From contig VWZW01007171.1 of assembly GCA_013397115.1 (NCBI GenBank), positions 996,661 through 1,060,660 on the forward strand: a stretch of 64,000 nt of DNA, written 5' to 3'. Within the stretch, counting starts at the first letter, position 1, and every line of letters begins with the position of its first letter. A model generated the notes under the pieces. It did not search any database and was not told where the DNA came from. It saw nothing but the letters and a program-made list of their open reading frames with translations. The DNA comes from Edolisoma coerulescens (taxonomy: Eukaryota; Chordata; Aves; Passeriformes; Campephagidae). A program made the position numbers and the translations under genes. Of the stretch, positions 51,450-64,000 are shown piece after piece.

Positions 51450-54400
51450 ATTTGTTTGAAAACCACCAATGTTGTTATGAAATATCGAGTTCTAATCCCC
51501 ATGACTCATACTCGCTACTCTCCCCAGGCTGGCCAGAAGACAAAGCACATTACAATTATGTGGCTAAGATTGGAATGCTCTGGAAGCCTACGTAAGTAGC
51601 CTGTTGGACTCCACTGAAACCCACCAAGGGCAATAGACCTCCCAGCCAAAGACCATACCTAGGGATTACAAGTGGCAAGGCTGTAGTCCAGTGAAAACAT
51701 GGTGCTACTTGCAAACTGTTTCTCCCTAAAATGATTGCTCTGCTGAATGCTCGAGGAGAGTGACATCAGTAAGTGGTCGCCCATGACAATTTTATTCCTT
51801 CAGCCATTTTCTATCACTTCAGCTGCAAGGAAAAAGGTTTTCTTTCCTTGCATAAAACTCCATTTGAAATGAACAGGCAGGAGAAAGATTTTCTACAACT
51901 AGAGCTCTCACTCCTTGAGTAGACAAGAAAATTCCTCGAAGGATTTATTCATAGCAAGATTACTGTTACAGCATGGATCTTCAGCAAAATAATTTCCTAT
52001 TGTATATGAAAGAATTTGGCCAAATGAGGACAAAAGAAGAGCACAAATTGCTGGTTTCACTGGCTGGACAAGATCAGCTTTCCTGATTAGTTTGCTGCTG
52101 CTTTTTCTCCCTATTCCGTGTTAAAATGAAAATACCACCCTATAATATGTTTTGTATAGGTATCTTCTCCTTAAACGAAAATTTTTGAATAGCCAGTTCT
52201 CAGTGCACTGCAAGGCCACCTAGACAGTCTTAAAAAGGCAAGGTAGAAAAAGAAGAAAACAAGCAACAAAAAAACAAGAGCAAATGTTTTCAAAGTCCAA
52301 AAAAAAAAAAAATCTACTATATTAAACACAGTCTTGAAACACAGATCCAGAAAATCATGCCTACAAATTTCTGCTTTCCTCTACTCATTCAAACTTTTCC
52401 CATTCCTCTTCCATTTTCTCAAAGATCTTAGTATTTGCTTCTTTTCCTATAATTTTTTTGCCTTTCCCTCTACCAGTCCTAGATTGTCCTTGTTCCAGTC
52501 TTTAATATGCCCAGTTCTTCTTTCCAGCTCTCTATGCTTCCCCTTTTTCATCCTACATTTTATGTCATTTTTTCTATTCCTCCTTTGCTAGCGAGAAGCC
52601 ATGAGCTAAGGTCTTCTCCCTGCCACAGAAGAAAGGAGAAACAGGAGCACACACGAAAACAGACTCCTGTGGGAAAGAGGGAAAAGTACAAGTCCCACCC
52701 AGCCATTGCCTTCTGCTGCTTCCATTCAAGGGCTTGCAGCTCAGAAAATCTTACTTCATTCCTCCCTCGTCCTTGTACGTGAGGAAAAAGGGAGTAAGAG
52801 ATCCCTCATGGAGGTCCCAGACCACAAGAGCATCAAGAAAAAGAAGCATCCCCTTCTAGCAAAAGAAGAACAGATGTGCTTTTCCATGAACCTTTAGAAA
52901 TACTGCACAGTCACGTCCACTGGAGAAGAGAATTCATCAATTTTCTGTCTATTTTCAAATCACTCCCTTTACTTTAATTCTTCAGATTAGATCATCACCT
53001 GGCACAGCCAGCCACCAGGAACTCACCCTGCTGTTGCAAATTCCAGGTTTCCCAATGAGGAACTCAGGAAAGTTACAATATCAATCTTAACTTGATTTTA
53101 ATATCTTTCTTTTTTAACCGTTGCAAGTATTTGAAAAAGAGCTCTTAGAGAGCTTAGATCTTTCTAGCAACTGAGTTCAAATGCTGGGCCTGCTATGTCT
53201 GCTGCTTTTCCCACTAGCCTACAGCTGTTTGGTCTCCTTTGTGAGACCTAGCTGGTGTCCTAACCAACCTGTAATTTATTTTTGGCATTGGATAAGAATT
53301 GTATATTCAGCTTGTGAGATTATTAAGGAGTAGTGCCAATATAAAACTAAGCTCTTCCGTTTCCCTGAAATCACTGAGAATATATTACTCATGTACAGTT
53401 TACACAGATTCATGATTACTAAGTAATTCTGGGTAATATTTTTTCCTTTGTTTTTAATTTTGGGGGTAATGCTTGTATTTTTGATTCATGCTTCTTAAGT
53501 GAGTTTTCAAAGGGTTACACTCACTCTCAATATACCAGGATGTTGTCTGAGGCTGAAGAACAAACCTTGCCTTTAAAACAATGCATCCTTTGGCTGGATT
53601 TTATTGTAACCAACATTGAAATGGCACTACTTGGTTGTTGGGGGTTGTTTTCATTTCCTGAACTCGTCAGTACAGAGCTGTTGAAAATAGCTTGATGCTG
53701 CTCCTTTGCCTCCTGACATTAATCATGGTTAATTAAGTGAGAATAAAGTTCGGGTTAATGCAAACAGGCATTAATTCTTGTCATCTCCCCTCTCTCAGGA
53801 GTATACAAATTGGACAAGCAGAGAAAAACAACACTGAAAATATATCCTGGAAAAAACATTCAATTAACATCAGGATTGGAAGTCTTGTCAGAGATCTGTT
53901 AAAATGTGTTCTCCATATTTTCCCAATAACTGCATGAAGACAAATCCCAGTGTCCGCTCAGTTAGACAAAGGATTGAGATCTACTTTACAAGCACTAGGA
54001 TAAAAGCTTTTGTATCCTTGCAGCTGAATGTATGCCAGGGGGTGTCAGGCAGCAAATGTGCCAGGCTCATTTTTCTAGAGAACCTTGTAAGAAACACTGA
54101 AATTTTCCCTCACGCTACTTAAATGTAGGAAACTAAACGAAATTAGGGATGAAGAACAAGCAATATTTCTTGGACAAAAATAGGCTTAGAAAGAAAGATT
54201 TAAGTAAACAGCTTTTTTTTTTTTTTCTTTTTATTTGGGAAAGAATAATAATTTAAAAATCAACTTAAAAAATCTGAATAAACGTCACTAGGTGAAATGC
54301 TGTTGTTCAGTGTTGGCAGTAGTCCTGAAATGCTCCTTTCAGCTCGGTGAGGCAGGAGTTAGATACTACCTGCTTATGTATCACTCAGAGCTCACTGCCT

Positions 54401-57400
54401 ATTCTTAGAGAATTAGCAAGGAGATCTCTTTCTCAAAGGATATGAAATACATGAGGTCTGTTACTACATTCTGCTAAAGCATTCACAGCTCTGTTTCTAG
54501 ATACCAGACCCACACAATTAGCTCTGTCTCTAATTATGTTCTCCACGGCTTTAGTTCAACTCAGCCATTTGCCACCACGAAACCAATGCTCAGCTGTTCT
54601 TCCTCACCTGTTAACCAGCCCTGCAACACTAGTGCCACTGACACTACTCCTCTGAAACCTGCTGCTGTGACATCCCCATCACAGTCTCCCATTAATCCCC
54701 ATCCCACAGAATTGTTCTCACTCACAGCGTCCCTGCAGAACTTCTGCCTGCTGGAGAAGTTTTATGGCTTACAGGACTGGCTCCTTCCATAAGGAGAAGG
54801 CACTAGAAGCTGGGGTAGGAGTTGCCTTCTTTTACAGTAAAGAAAGTGAAAAGTTTATTTTTAGTAAAAAGACATACTCAATACTTGATATGTCCCATCA
54901 TATCCCATGGTTCTCCAACAGATTTTTGGAAAGTGCTCCTGTCTGTCTTTGGCCACTTCTACTCAGAAATTCCAACTGCTTTCCAGGTTTGATGTGGAGG
55001 CTGCAGCTATCACACCTGCCAGGACCCCTGGGCAGCACATTTATGCCCTCAGTCCCCAGGAGGGAGCAGAGTGACAGGGCACTGCCAGGGGAGCTGTGAG
55101 CACCCACCCCAGGGTGGGCTCCTGAGGCTCTCCAAGGGCATGCCAGCACTTCCACCAAGCAATATGCAACTCCCTGCACCTCCACTGCCAAGTGGCCTGT
55201 CCTGGAGTCCCCACCCTGGGGGGGTGTTGGTTTTGGCTCTGAATAACACCAGATGAGCAGAAGCAGTGCCAGTTGGTGTCTGTTGAGTAGGTTTATGGAT
55301 GACTTGTGTTGGAAGAGCAGTGTCTTCAAAATGAAGTTATGGGAGGACATTTGCAACAAAGAAAATGTGCTCACAGCATTTGAAGTTTCTCATAGCAAAA
55401 ATTTTAATAAATCTTTTCATTTGGGCACTCTTTTGCATACCATGCTGTACACATAACTGTTGGCAGGTATAAAAGCAGGCTTCTGTTGCAGTCACAGAAA
55501 GAGAAGCTGAATTATTTACAAGGGGAAATTTTTTCAGTCTGGGAATCATAGTCAAATGAAGAAAATTTAAAATCTTGACTGCTGCACAGTGCAAAGGCTA
55601 TAAACATAAGATCTCCCATCCCAATTTTTAATGTGGCTAAAGGACACCGATATTCAGCACAAAAAATAATTCATATACAAGTGGATGCAGGGCGACCTGC
55701 TTTTCCCTGTTTTGGCTCTTTATGCGTTAATATGTGGTAAATACATGATTCAACAGAGAAACTAAACATAGCCTTTGAATTGTTTATCATGGGTTTATTT
55801 TTTTCAGGACTCTGCTTCTTCTGTGCAATATTACTACACTTCTGTTATCTTCATTTTTATGTTCACAGTATCACAGACCTGCTGGGTGCAATAACTCAGC
55901 TGTTTTGCTCCTCTTATTGCTGCACATACAACAAATAGCAATGCAGAAGGGTAAAAGGAATGGGGAAGCCAAATAGAAAGCATGCTTTTTTGTAGGTACA
56001 TATATTCAACTATTGCATAATGTAGATACATAAATAGCTATGCTCTTCATTCATGTCAACTCATAAAACTCATAATTTAAAGATGCATTAGTGTATTGTA
56101 ACAAGGAAATAGTAATGCATTCTAGCGTTCATGTTACAGTGACACTTATGGAAAAGACAGACTTCACACTCTTTCTGTAAAAAAATTGTCATAAGGACAA
56201 GTCTCTTCTACTTCTGTTCACAGTTCACTTCTCCAGAAAAAGCTTTTATTAGAGAAATAGCCTTGGCCCTCACATGCTATCCCAAAATGGGAACCTGAGC
56301 TCTCCTGTACCTTTGGATAAAGAAAGAGGTGCAGTTGTCTCACCTTTCAGAGCTGGATTGCACGGAGGACCCACTTTAGATTCATGTGCTACAGCTTTTC
56401 TTTCACATGGTAAGCAACTAGCAGAAAAGAAATTTGTTCCCCCACTTCTAATACTGTACAGCAGCTCTGCACTTATTTTTTGTTAATCTTTCATCTAGCA
56501 GAGGAACTGAGTCCTTGAAGAAATCAAAAGCTGTCAAACATCAGTCTCTTCACTGAACCACTGAGTGGGGAGAAAACCACTGCAGAAGGAGAAAACACAG
56601 CTCATTTTGGTTTCTTTTTACCTTCTAGACACTAAAACCGAGACAGAGATCACAACATTGGCTGTACTCCTTGAAAAACTTGATTAAGAGGTGGACAAAT
56701 TATGCCAAGGAGATCCTCCAAGAATTATTTCCATAAAGGCAACACCATCTCACCTGGTAAAAACTATTTTTCATCTGTTAAAAGTCAAAGGAGGAATTTA
56801 AGAAAGACAGAATTAAAATTTGCATAATTTCCTTCCTTGTGTTCTCTCACATCCACTTTCAGCCAAGATCATTAGTGCGTATGAGGAAGCTTTGCTTTAA
56901 AAATATTACAAAAAAATGAATTATGACTGCTAGCTTTAAATAAAGAGGCAACACTTGGGAGCAATCTGGATTGCTTGATAAGCTGTGTTCAATCTGAATC
57001 ATGTGCACTTGAATACGGTTAACATAATGTCATTAACCTTGACATAAGAATGTAGGTTACCGTTACAGAAGGGTGATTGTATTTTGGAAATCAATAACTA
57101 CATTAAGGACTTAGGGGTTTTCATTACCAGGGTGCTAATCATGCTTTCCTAATGCAAGGCTGATCCTGATTTCACCACTGCATTTGTGCAGAATGTGAAA
57201 TTAACTCTTTCAGTTACTAAGATCTAGCTGAATAAGTAGAAAGTCCAACTGGAAGGCAGGAATGAGTGAGCACGTCCATAAATAGTATATTGCTTTAAAA
57301 AATAATAACTTAATAGTCAACTGCATTTGCCTGGCCTCCTAGAATCATGCAATCATGTCAGAATTGCAAATTGCATTAAAAAGTAAACAATCCTCTACCA

Positions 57401-60400
57401 CATATTGCTGCCTAGTTCTGATGCCTAGGGAAAAAAAATCTAAAAACATAAATCTTGTTTTTATTGGATTAAATCTTATCATGCTTGGACCTGCCATGCT
57501 GCCTATACACCAAACAGAGATAACAGAAACATATTCATTTTAGAAAATAAAACAAGAAGGGGTAGCTAAATTTAAGAGTTTCTAATACGAAGATACAATC
57601 TTGTTACCAAGGGAGTTTCAGTCTTCAGTCTGCACTTGAGAAATGAAGACTAGTGCAGCAAACAGGCTGAATTGGTTTGGCTTATGTATGCCTGTAGATG
57701 GTGAGTAAATTGGGATAGTCTCACCTAACTCTAAAGTTTTGGCGCTGTCCATGTTTGGTTTCTTGGCTCCAGTCAGTAGGATAGCACAAGTCCATCACCT
57801 GTGTTAGCTGGTAGTCAGTGAGTACCGCCAGCTGTCAGCTACAGCTGTGTCTCTCCCGAATCTCGCGACCTGGAAGGTTTTTTTGTGCATCAAACCACCA
57901 CAGCCAGCTGCTGCTTCCAAACCACAGAGACTGAGGCTTGCATTGGGGGACCATCAAAAACAGGCACATTTGGGCCAGAACTCCTGAGATACTTCTTTGT
58001 GCTGAACCAAGTCCACAAATACTCACAACACTTAGTCCTGGCATGCAGTGGGACCTAGTTACAGCAGTTTTATTCCCCCTAAGGAAAAAATTGGGTGACC
58101 AGAGTGGACTTTTCCCTGCCAGCCTTGCTTTCTTTCCAAGTCATGGCCTTGCAGGCGGTGATGTGTTCTGGCTCCTCCTGGGCATCACAGCTCCTCTCTG
58201 CAAAGTCTCCCCTGGGAGACTTTGCCACCTTCACACCTCTCTCCTCAAGCAGCAGTTGAGCTCTAACCCTGTGATCCAAAAAAGAGAAATTCAGGGGGCC
58301 CAGCATCAGGAGCCCTACACTCTTCCCCAAAAGGAAGACTCTTCCTGTGTTTCGTATCTCCTTCTGGTCCTCCTAGAGGTTGTGTAGGTGGGTAACTAGA
58401 GCCTACTGCTTCCTTGTGCCTCCAAAACAATTTGACTTTTCCTTTGGCTTTTTCACCAGAGAGAAGCATTTGCTAGGCTTACAGTGTTCCTGGCATCCCT
58501 CAGCTTTGACCAAAAGGCCTTTATTCCCCAGCAGTCCTTACCAGTACTCTTCTGCCTTTAACTCTCTGTTTCTGTGCCAGGATAGCTTGCAGGAATGGGG
58601 CTTATATGAGGATATAATCGCTTGGGAAAGGAATGTAATTAAAAGCAACATATAAAGCAGTTAAAAAAAAAAAAAATCTTCTGAGGACACTCAGCTGGCA
58701 CAGTGAGAATCTTGCTGAGAATATTTAATTGTTTGCATTATTAAGTGCAGACAGGTTGGTTTTAATTCAAAACAAACATGGCAATTAAATAAAAAAAAAA
58801 ACTATGTCAGTACAACATTATAGTTACAGAGTTAAAAAAATGAAAACGTAGGAAACACAAACATTCAGGCTTTCCAAAAACGGGAAAGACTTACTGGATT
58901 AACTGGATAATTTAAAACAAAAAAAAACAGTCCTAAAGTTTTATATCAACTCCACTATAAGGAACCAGATGAAACACTGATGCAGCTGCCTTGATCATTA
59001 ATATTTTTTATTCCTGTTTTTCCAGTTAAATGTGCAGCAGAATATATTGCATCTGATGATATCAAGTGAGTGTCATAAGAAACACTTGACAGATGAATTT
59101 ACATTTATTAAATTTTCTTTCCTACACATCCTGTCTTACCATTTAATTTTTGAAGTCTTAGCACATTGACATACTAATTTAGGGTTTTAGTTTCTTTTCA
59201 GAGAATATATGGACTTGTTTTCATGTTTGATGGAAATGTTTGATAGAAATACTGTCAAATATCAGACTTGTTTGAGGTAATGTCCAAATTGATCAGAAAG
59301 TCAAAGCTATTTTTTTTTTAACTAACTGAGAAGAAAATACGGACTTCCTCTGAAAGACACTACATAGCTTTATCTAGTATGTCTCTTTCTGTGGATGTTA
59401 ACAAATTAACTTATTCTTACCTGAGAGAAGTAGGAAGCATTTAGCCCTGTTCGAGAAATGGGAAACCTAAGTAGGGAGATTGTTTGACTACCCTAAATCC
59501 AAAGAAGGAAACTTCTTCAGTACTATTAGTAGGTATCAGGAGCTCTGTATTCCTCACCACCTGCTCAAACCTATAGACAGAATGATGCCATCCACTTCAA
59601 AGAAAATACTTAATATCTTATTCTCTGGAATGGAGTATCATTATAAGGTGTCTTTTCCCCCAAACTGACCATTTCCTCTTTTGGAACCCTTTCCTGAGCT
59701 TTCCTGAGCACTTATTTCCATTATACCCTTACTGCATTCAGACACTGCCTAAGCCAAGTCTCACCACAAATCAATTTTTCTCTGGTGTCAAAACTAGGCT
59801 GGGGAGGAGGGAATGGAGGGTGCTTGGATGACAGTGTTGACACTTGAGCTGCTGTGGAGAATCACAAACATGATGCTCTTAATACGTAATCCCTGCTGAC
59901 AGGTTAGAAATCAAAGCTCATTAGCACAGAGGGAAGATGAGCATTTTAATGCCTCTGGATTCCATCCACTGCAATTAACACCACATACACCATATTGTTC
60001 ACCTAAAGCCATAAATCACAGTAAAAAGTGTTATATTATACACAGATCCTGAAACCACAATAAAGAAAATGAGAGATGGCTTAGAAAAACTAGGGAATAT
60101 CACATTTTTTTGTATGACCAATTGGAAACTAAACCTAGTGCTGAAAATACTTTAAAACCTTGTAAGATGGATGGTCCTCGTAAATATGTCTGAAGGTCTC
60201 CATTTACCTGAATAAACCGCATTGCTGTAATGCCTGTGGGTCCAGACCTACCAAGGCAAGAGTAAGGCAATGGTACTCCTGAAGTGAATGTATGAACTGC
60301 TTTAGTCTGTATGGAACTTGATATAATTTTTTTTAGAAGTTTTACTGAATTTTTTAAAGGGAAAATTAGTGATTCCCTAAAAGACATCAAGAGCCAAATC

Positions 60401-63400
60401 TGAACCTGAACGTGACATGCAGGTGCAGATTATTTAAACCAGTGATTATTTCTGAGTATTTCTATTTACAGGTGTGCTGGACCCCAGGAGGGGGAGTTGT
60501 TAGATTGTTGTTACTGTTTAAACTCATCATCGAATCCACTGTGTTCAATTTTTTATTTTAATCACTTGATGCACTGCAGGAGGAGGCAGACCTCTTTACA
60601 GGTCCTGTACCCTGTCTGACATCTTTCCGTCCAGATTGTCACTTAATTGGTGTTCCTTCCTGTTTAGAGCATTAGGCATGCACAGCAACCATCTGAGAGA
60701 GAGCTCTGAATTGAGACAGGAAAGTGCTGGACAGGGAAAGCATAGTTCTGATATACTTTCCAGCCTAAATGCTGAAATGTGTTTTCAGATAGCAACATCA
60801 GTGAAGCGGTGCAAGGCACAGCTGCTGCAGCCTGTGACAGCATCGGGGACGCACAGGGCACCCTGATGGCCAGCACTCTGCTCAAGCATACAAAGGAGGC
60901 TCAGGAAGCACCACCGACCTGCAGCTCTGCCTGCTGAGCCACATCCCAAAGCCCCCATGCTGGCCCTGCAGCAGATGATATTCTGAAAAACATTTCTTCT
61001 GCTATCCAGGTGCATTGCTCCACACTTGCTTTTCCCTTCTGCCCCAGTTAGGAGAAAAGCAGGATGGCAGGATGGTGCATGACCCCACAAATTCCACATA
61101 AGCTACATCACATTCCCCAAAAAGGTTTCTGCTAGCCCATCTGCAAGCAAAGATCAGAAACCAGTCAGAGGTTATCCCAGGACAGCTTTGGTTCTCCTGA
61201 GGGACAAACAGAACTTATGACCCCCTCTCTTTATCAGACTCACCTCTGTCCTGGCCTGGCCTCTCTATTGGACCCAATCTGGGTGAATCCGTGTCTCAGA
61301 AGGGATTGTGCAGCTGTGAAGCTCTGCAGGTGCTCTCTGGTTACATGGAAAATTTCTCAATAATCTGGGCTTGGCTGGGTGTGGAGAAGAGCACAGGTCT
61401 CTCTTGGAGAGCTCCTTGTAGTAGGATATAGGCTTGGCACTGGCCATACACAAAGAGTGGCTCTTTCTGCTGTCTAATTACCGTTTCGAGCCATGGGCCA
61501 GGAGAAGTGAGCTCTTGCTGCCAGTTCCTTCGTGTGCAGCTCCTGCAGAAAGGAGCCATCTGGGTGCCTGCCCGCTCCTTGGTGGTGGAAGGAGATTCCT
61601 CTGAGAGGAATCTGAGAGGCGTCCCAGTGCCTGCCCCTTGGCTGGGCATTGACTAAGGGACAGCAGTCCCACCGTGGGACCCTACCTATGGGATCAGGCT
61701 CTTTATCGCTTGCTATTTTCCTGCCCCGTGGCTCTTATGTTCTTGTCAGCAGGGGCTGGAGTTTGACAGGAGCATGGGATCAGGTCCCTTCCCTGTGCCT
61801 CCTCTTGAGAATGTTTTGATAGCTAGTGGTTAAAAAGAGGCATTATAATCCCTTGGGAGACAGAGATTATCCAATACTCTTTCTAAGAGAGGCTGCAGAT
61901 CAGATCCCATCTGAGGAAGAAGCTGACACCATCAGCAACCTGATCACTTCTGCTCCCGTAGGAGACCATTAACTCTGTCATGAACCTGGAGGTCTCCACA
62001 TTCCATGGACAAAGGAACAGAACATGGCCCTGAATTAGGTGCTTCAGGGCCAAATGGTGGCAGAAATTCAGGTGTACTCATATGTCTACCATGTCCTGAT
62101 GGTTGCTCTATCATGATCCCTGCTTGACGTATAAAGCTTTCTGGATCAAGGGCTAAAGGCAGAAATCTTTCCTTGAGCAGGAAATCTAAGTGTCTTACTT
62201 AGGTGGTCTAGATTTTCCTGCCAGATATCTCTTTCTGCCTGTTACAGCTGTCTGCTTTATGTGTTGCAATCTCTGTCTTGCCCTTAGGCACTGGCAAAAG
62301 AAAAATAATAATCAAGTTTTATGTCAACAGCTGGTTGGAAACAAACATTATTTCTAACACATCATTATCTCTTGTCGGGTGAAGAAGAAAAACCTATAGC
62401 ATGGCAGTGAGAACAAGCCTCACAAATGCCTCTGCTACTTTTCATATTCCACAGGTATGCATCCAGTTAGAAACAGGAAACGCATAGCAGAGTAAGGGGT
62501 GGAAAAATGTGACCTTCATGCGTGTTCTGAAGTGGTCTTTACCCCACTTCTCTTGTATTTCAATATATTACCCAAAGCACTCAATTACACATCTGAATTT
62601 CCTCAGCTTGTCAACAGAAATTTAAGAATTTGGCTCTTTTCCTGGAAGGGTATGGCTGCAGCTAAAGGAGAGCAAGATTCTTACCATAGTTTTCTAATCA
62701 AGTGTTCTCTGTGGGCAAATATTCCTTGTCCCACCTTAAGTGTCTCTGAGGAAAGACACATGCTGTCCCAATCTCCATAGTCATTAATTTTCTGAGCACT
62801 ACCAGCAGCATTACTGAGATGGAAGAGAGCAGTTTCCCACAGATATGCTTCTCATTTGATTCTCATGTAAAAATAATTTGCAATTAGCCAAGCAAATATA
62901 TGCTGCAGGGAGCACATGAAGGCTGCTGGCCACAGCTGGTGGGTGGATTACTCCGCATATGTGGAGGGGACTCAGCATGGGCCTGGTAGGGGGCTGTCAT
63001 GGCATCAAAGTCCAGCCTGGGCTTCACACCACTGTGATTAATGAATCATTTTCTGAAGCCACTGGCACTCTGTGAATGGCATTCAGCCACTTCTCTTTGA
63101 CTCTTCAGCCTCGGTGACCACATCATTTACAGCTATAGATCCAATGATCATATGACTGAGCATGGGCATTGCACACAATGGACACAAGTCCATTGCAAAG
63201 GTTTAGTCATGCTACTAGTGCCACAGTGTACAGCCTTTACAGCATCTTTTACAGCTGAATGATCACAGAAGGAGATTATACACTTGTCTTTGTGTATTTC
63301 TGGAACCTGAATGAACCTGTGACAGCTGCAGCTGAACAAAGGACTCCTCTGGATTACGGAGAAGATTGTGGCCAAAGTCCCTACAGTGCTCTTTGCTTCC

Positions 63401-64000
63401 CTCCCTGCCTTCTGCAATTATCCTGTTGTAGTAGCCACCACTGGCAGGGGTTAAGCATTTCTTTCCTTTCCCTGTCACTCTTTGGATAGGTACCTGTTCT
63501 CTCTCTCAGTAATACTAGTGTACTGGGGAGAGTAGATTGCCCCAAGTTTACGGAAATCCATAAGGAAGAAACCACAAGATTTCTTAGTTGATCCACATGC
63601 CTGAATCTGCTGTGACACTTTTGTGGGCACATATAATGAAGTCAAGAGCAGAGATCAACCTGCCTTGACCTGTTTGCTGCCTTTAGGACTTTCTCAGCAG
63701 CCCTGAAGTTTTGCCTGAAGTAACCCAAAACTACCTCTTACATTGTCATTCTGTGGGGCTCACAGCAGTTATCTGGCAAAAAAACCCCAAGACATTTCCA
63801 ACAACAAATTAAATAAAATGAAACAAATACCAACAATCAAAGATGCATGGATTCTGTGGGCAAAACCCGTAACAATTTATTGGCTGTTTACATTCCTTTA
63901 AAAACTCACCACTTATTCTACAGATGTGTTTTGATGGCAGCATTTTGGGCAGCAGCCAAGCAAGGATAAACACAGAGAGCTGGTGCTTATAGGGAAAGCG

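Larger units (their letters stand above)
47148..64000. other. Intergenic 5' flank of PDZRN4, distal part
   Basis: No gene recognised. In other amniotes CNTN1 lies upstream of PDZRN4 on the same strand, so its 3' end would be expected beyond position 64000; I saw no contactin-like sequence here. Short repeats present: an 11-bp unit (AAGTTAGATGG) twice at 48821-48842, a purine GA tract at 51419-51449, poly-T near 54211-54225 and poly-A near 58663-58676. Several TAAT-rich stretches that could be conserved elements are listed as findings. GC-richer patches lie near 54960-55230 and 60800-61000. Confidence 0.7.

Noticed and set aside
54898..55374. 158-codon minus-strand open frame
   Set aside because: Crosses the GC-rich inverted repeat; overlapping frames on both strands and no known motif.
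57700..58060. Possible LTR-like segment with CTCTCCCGAATCTCGCG
   Set aside because: No TG...CA ends with target duplication and no polyadenylation signal in place; not supported.
60100..64000. Possible 3' end of CNTN1, expected upstream neighbour on the same strand
   Set aside because: No contactin-like immunoglobulin, fibronectin or GPI-tail peptide seen on the minus strand.
1..64000. tRNA, rRNA, snoRNA or microRNA genes and CRISPR arrays
   Set aside because: No sequence with tRNA A/B boxes, rRNA similarity or regularly spaced repeats was seen; CRISPR is not expected in a vertebrate genome. Small hairpin RNAs cannot be excluded by eye.

Overview
This is a vertebrate nuclear window, very probably from a bird. 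The evidence is sparse coding sequence with GT-AG introns, an AT-rich background with one strong CpG island, old CR1 LINE fragments (the characteristic avian retroposon), and a solo class II-type retroviral LTR with a 6-bp target duplication. I would guess a songbird, but nothing here proves the order. There are no bacterial-style operons, and nearly all open reading frames are chance ORFs in introns or intergenic DNA.

The only protein-coding gene I can support is the 5' part of PDZRN4 (LNX4, a RING and PDZ domain protein), on the minus strand. Three coding exons are visible. Exon 1 (32761 into an assembly gap) gives the end of the zinc-finger region and a coiled coil. Exon 2 (30305-30391) gives the start of the first PDZ domain with its LGFN ligand loop. 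Exon 3 (26433-26537) gives the middle of that PDZ domain. All three junctions are phase 0 and join in frame. The start codon, the RING finger and most of the zinc-finger region should lie inside the 398-base run of N at 33015-33412. The next exon is not in the window, so intron 3 covers at least positions 1-26432.

Layout on the plus strand: 1-26432 is intron 3, with a CR1 reverse-transcriptase fragment (about 8846-9111), a CR1 3' end (about 12511-12572), a TA microsatellite and a small 13-bp tandem array. Exons 3, 2 and 1, with short introns 2 and 1, occupy 26433-33014. A CpG island runs from about 32150 to 33720, broken by the gap, and marks the promoter. Positions 33721-64000 are 5' flanking, intergenic DNA without a recognisable gene. 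Its best-defined element is a 567-bp solo LTR at 46575-47141 flanked by GGACTG duplications. Several AT-rich, TAAT-dense stretches there look like possible conserved regulatory elements, but only an alignment could show this.

I did not find a new biological system. The most useful points are the gap that hides the catalytic RING exon, the apparently PDZRN3-like zinc-finger tail in exon 1, the clean solo LTR, and a second CpG-dense block inside intron 1.
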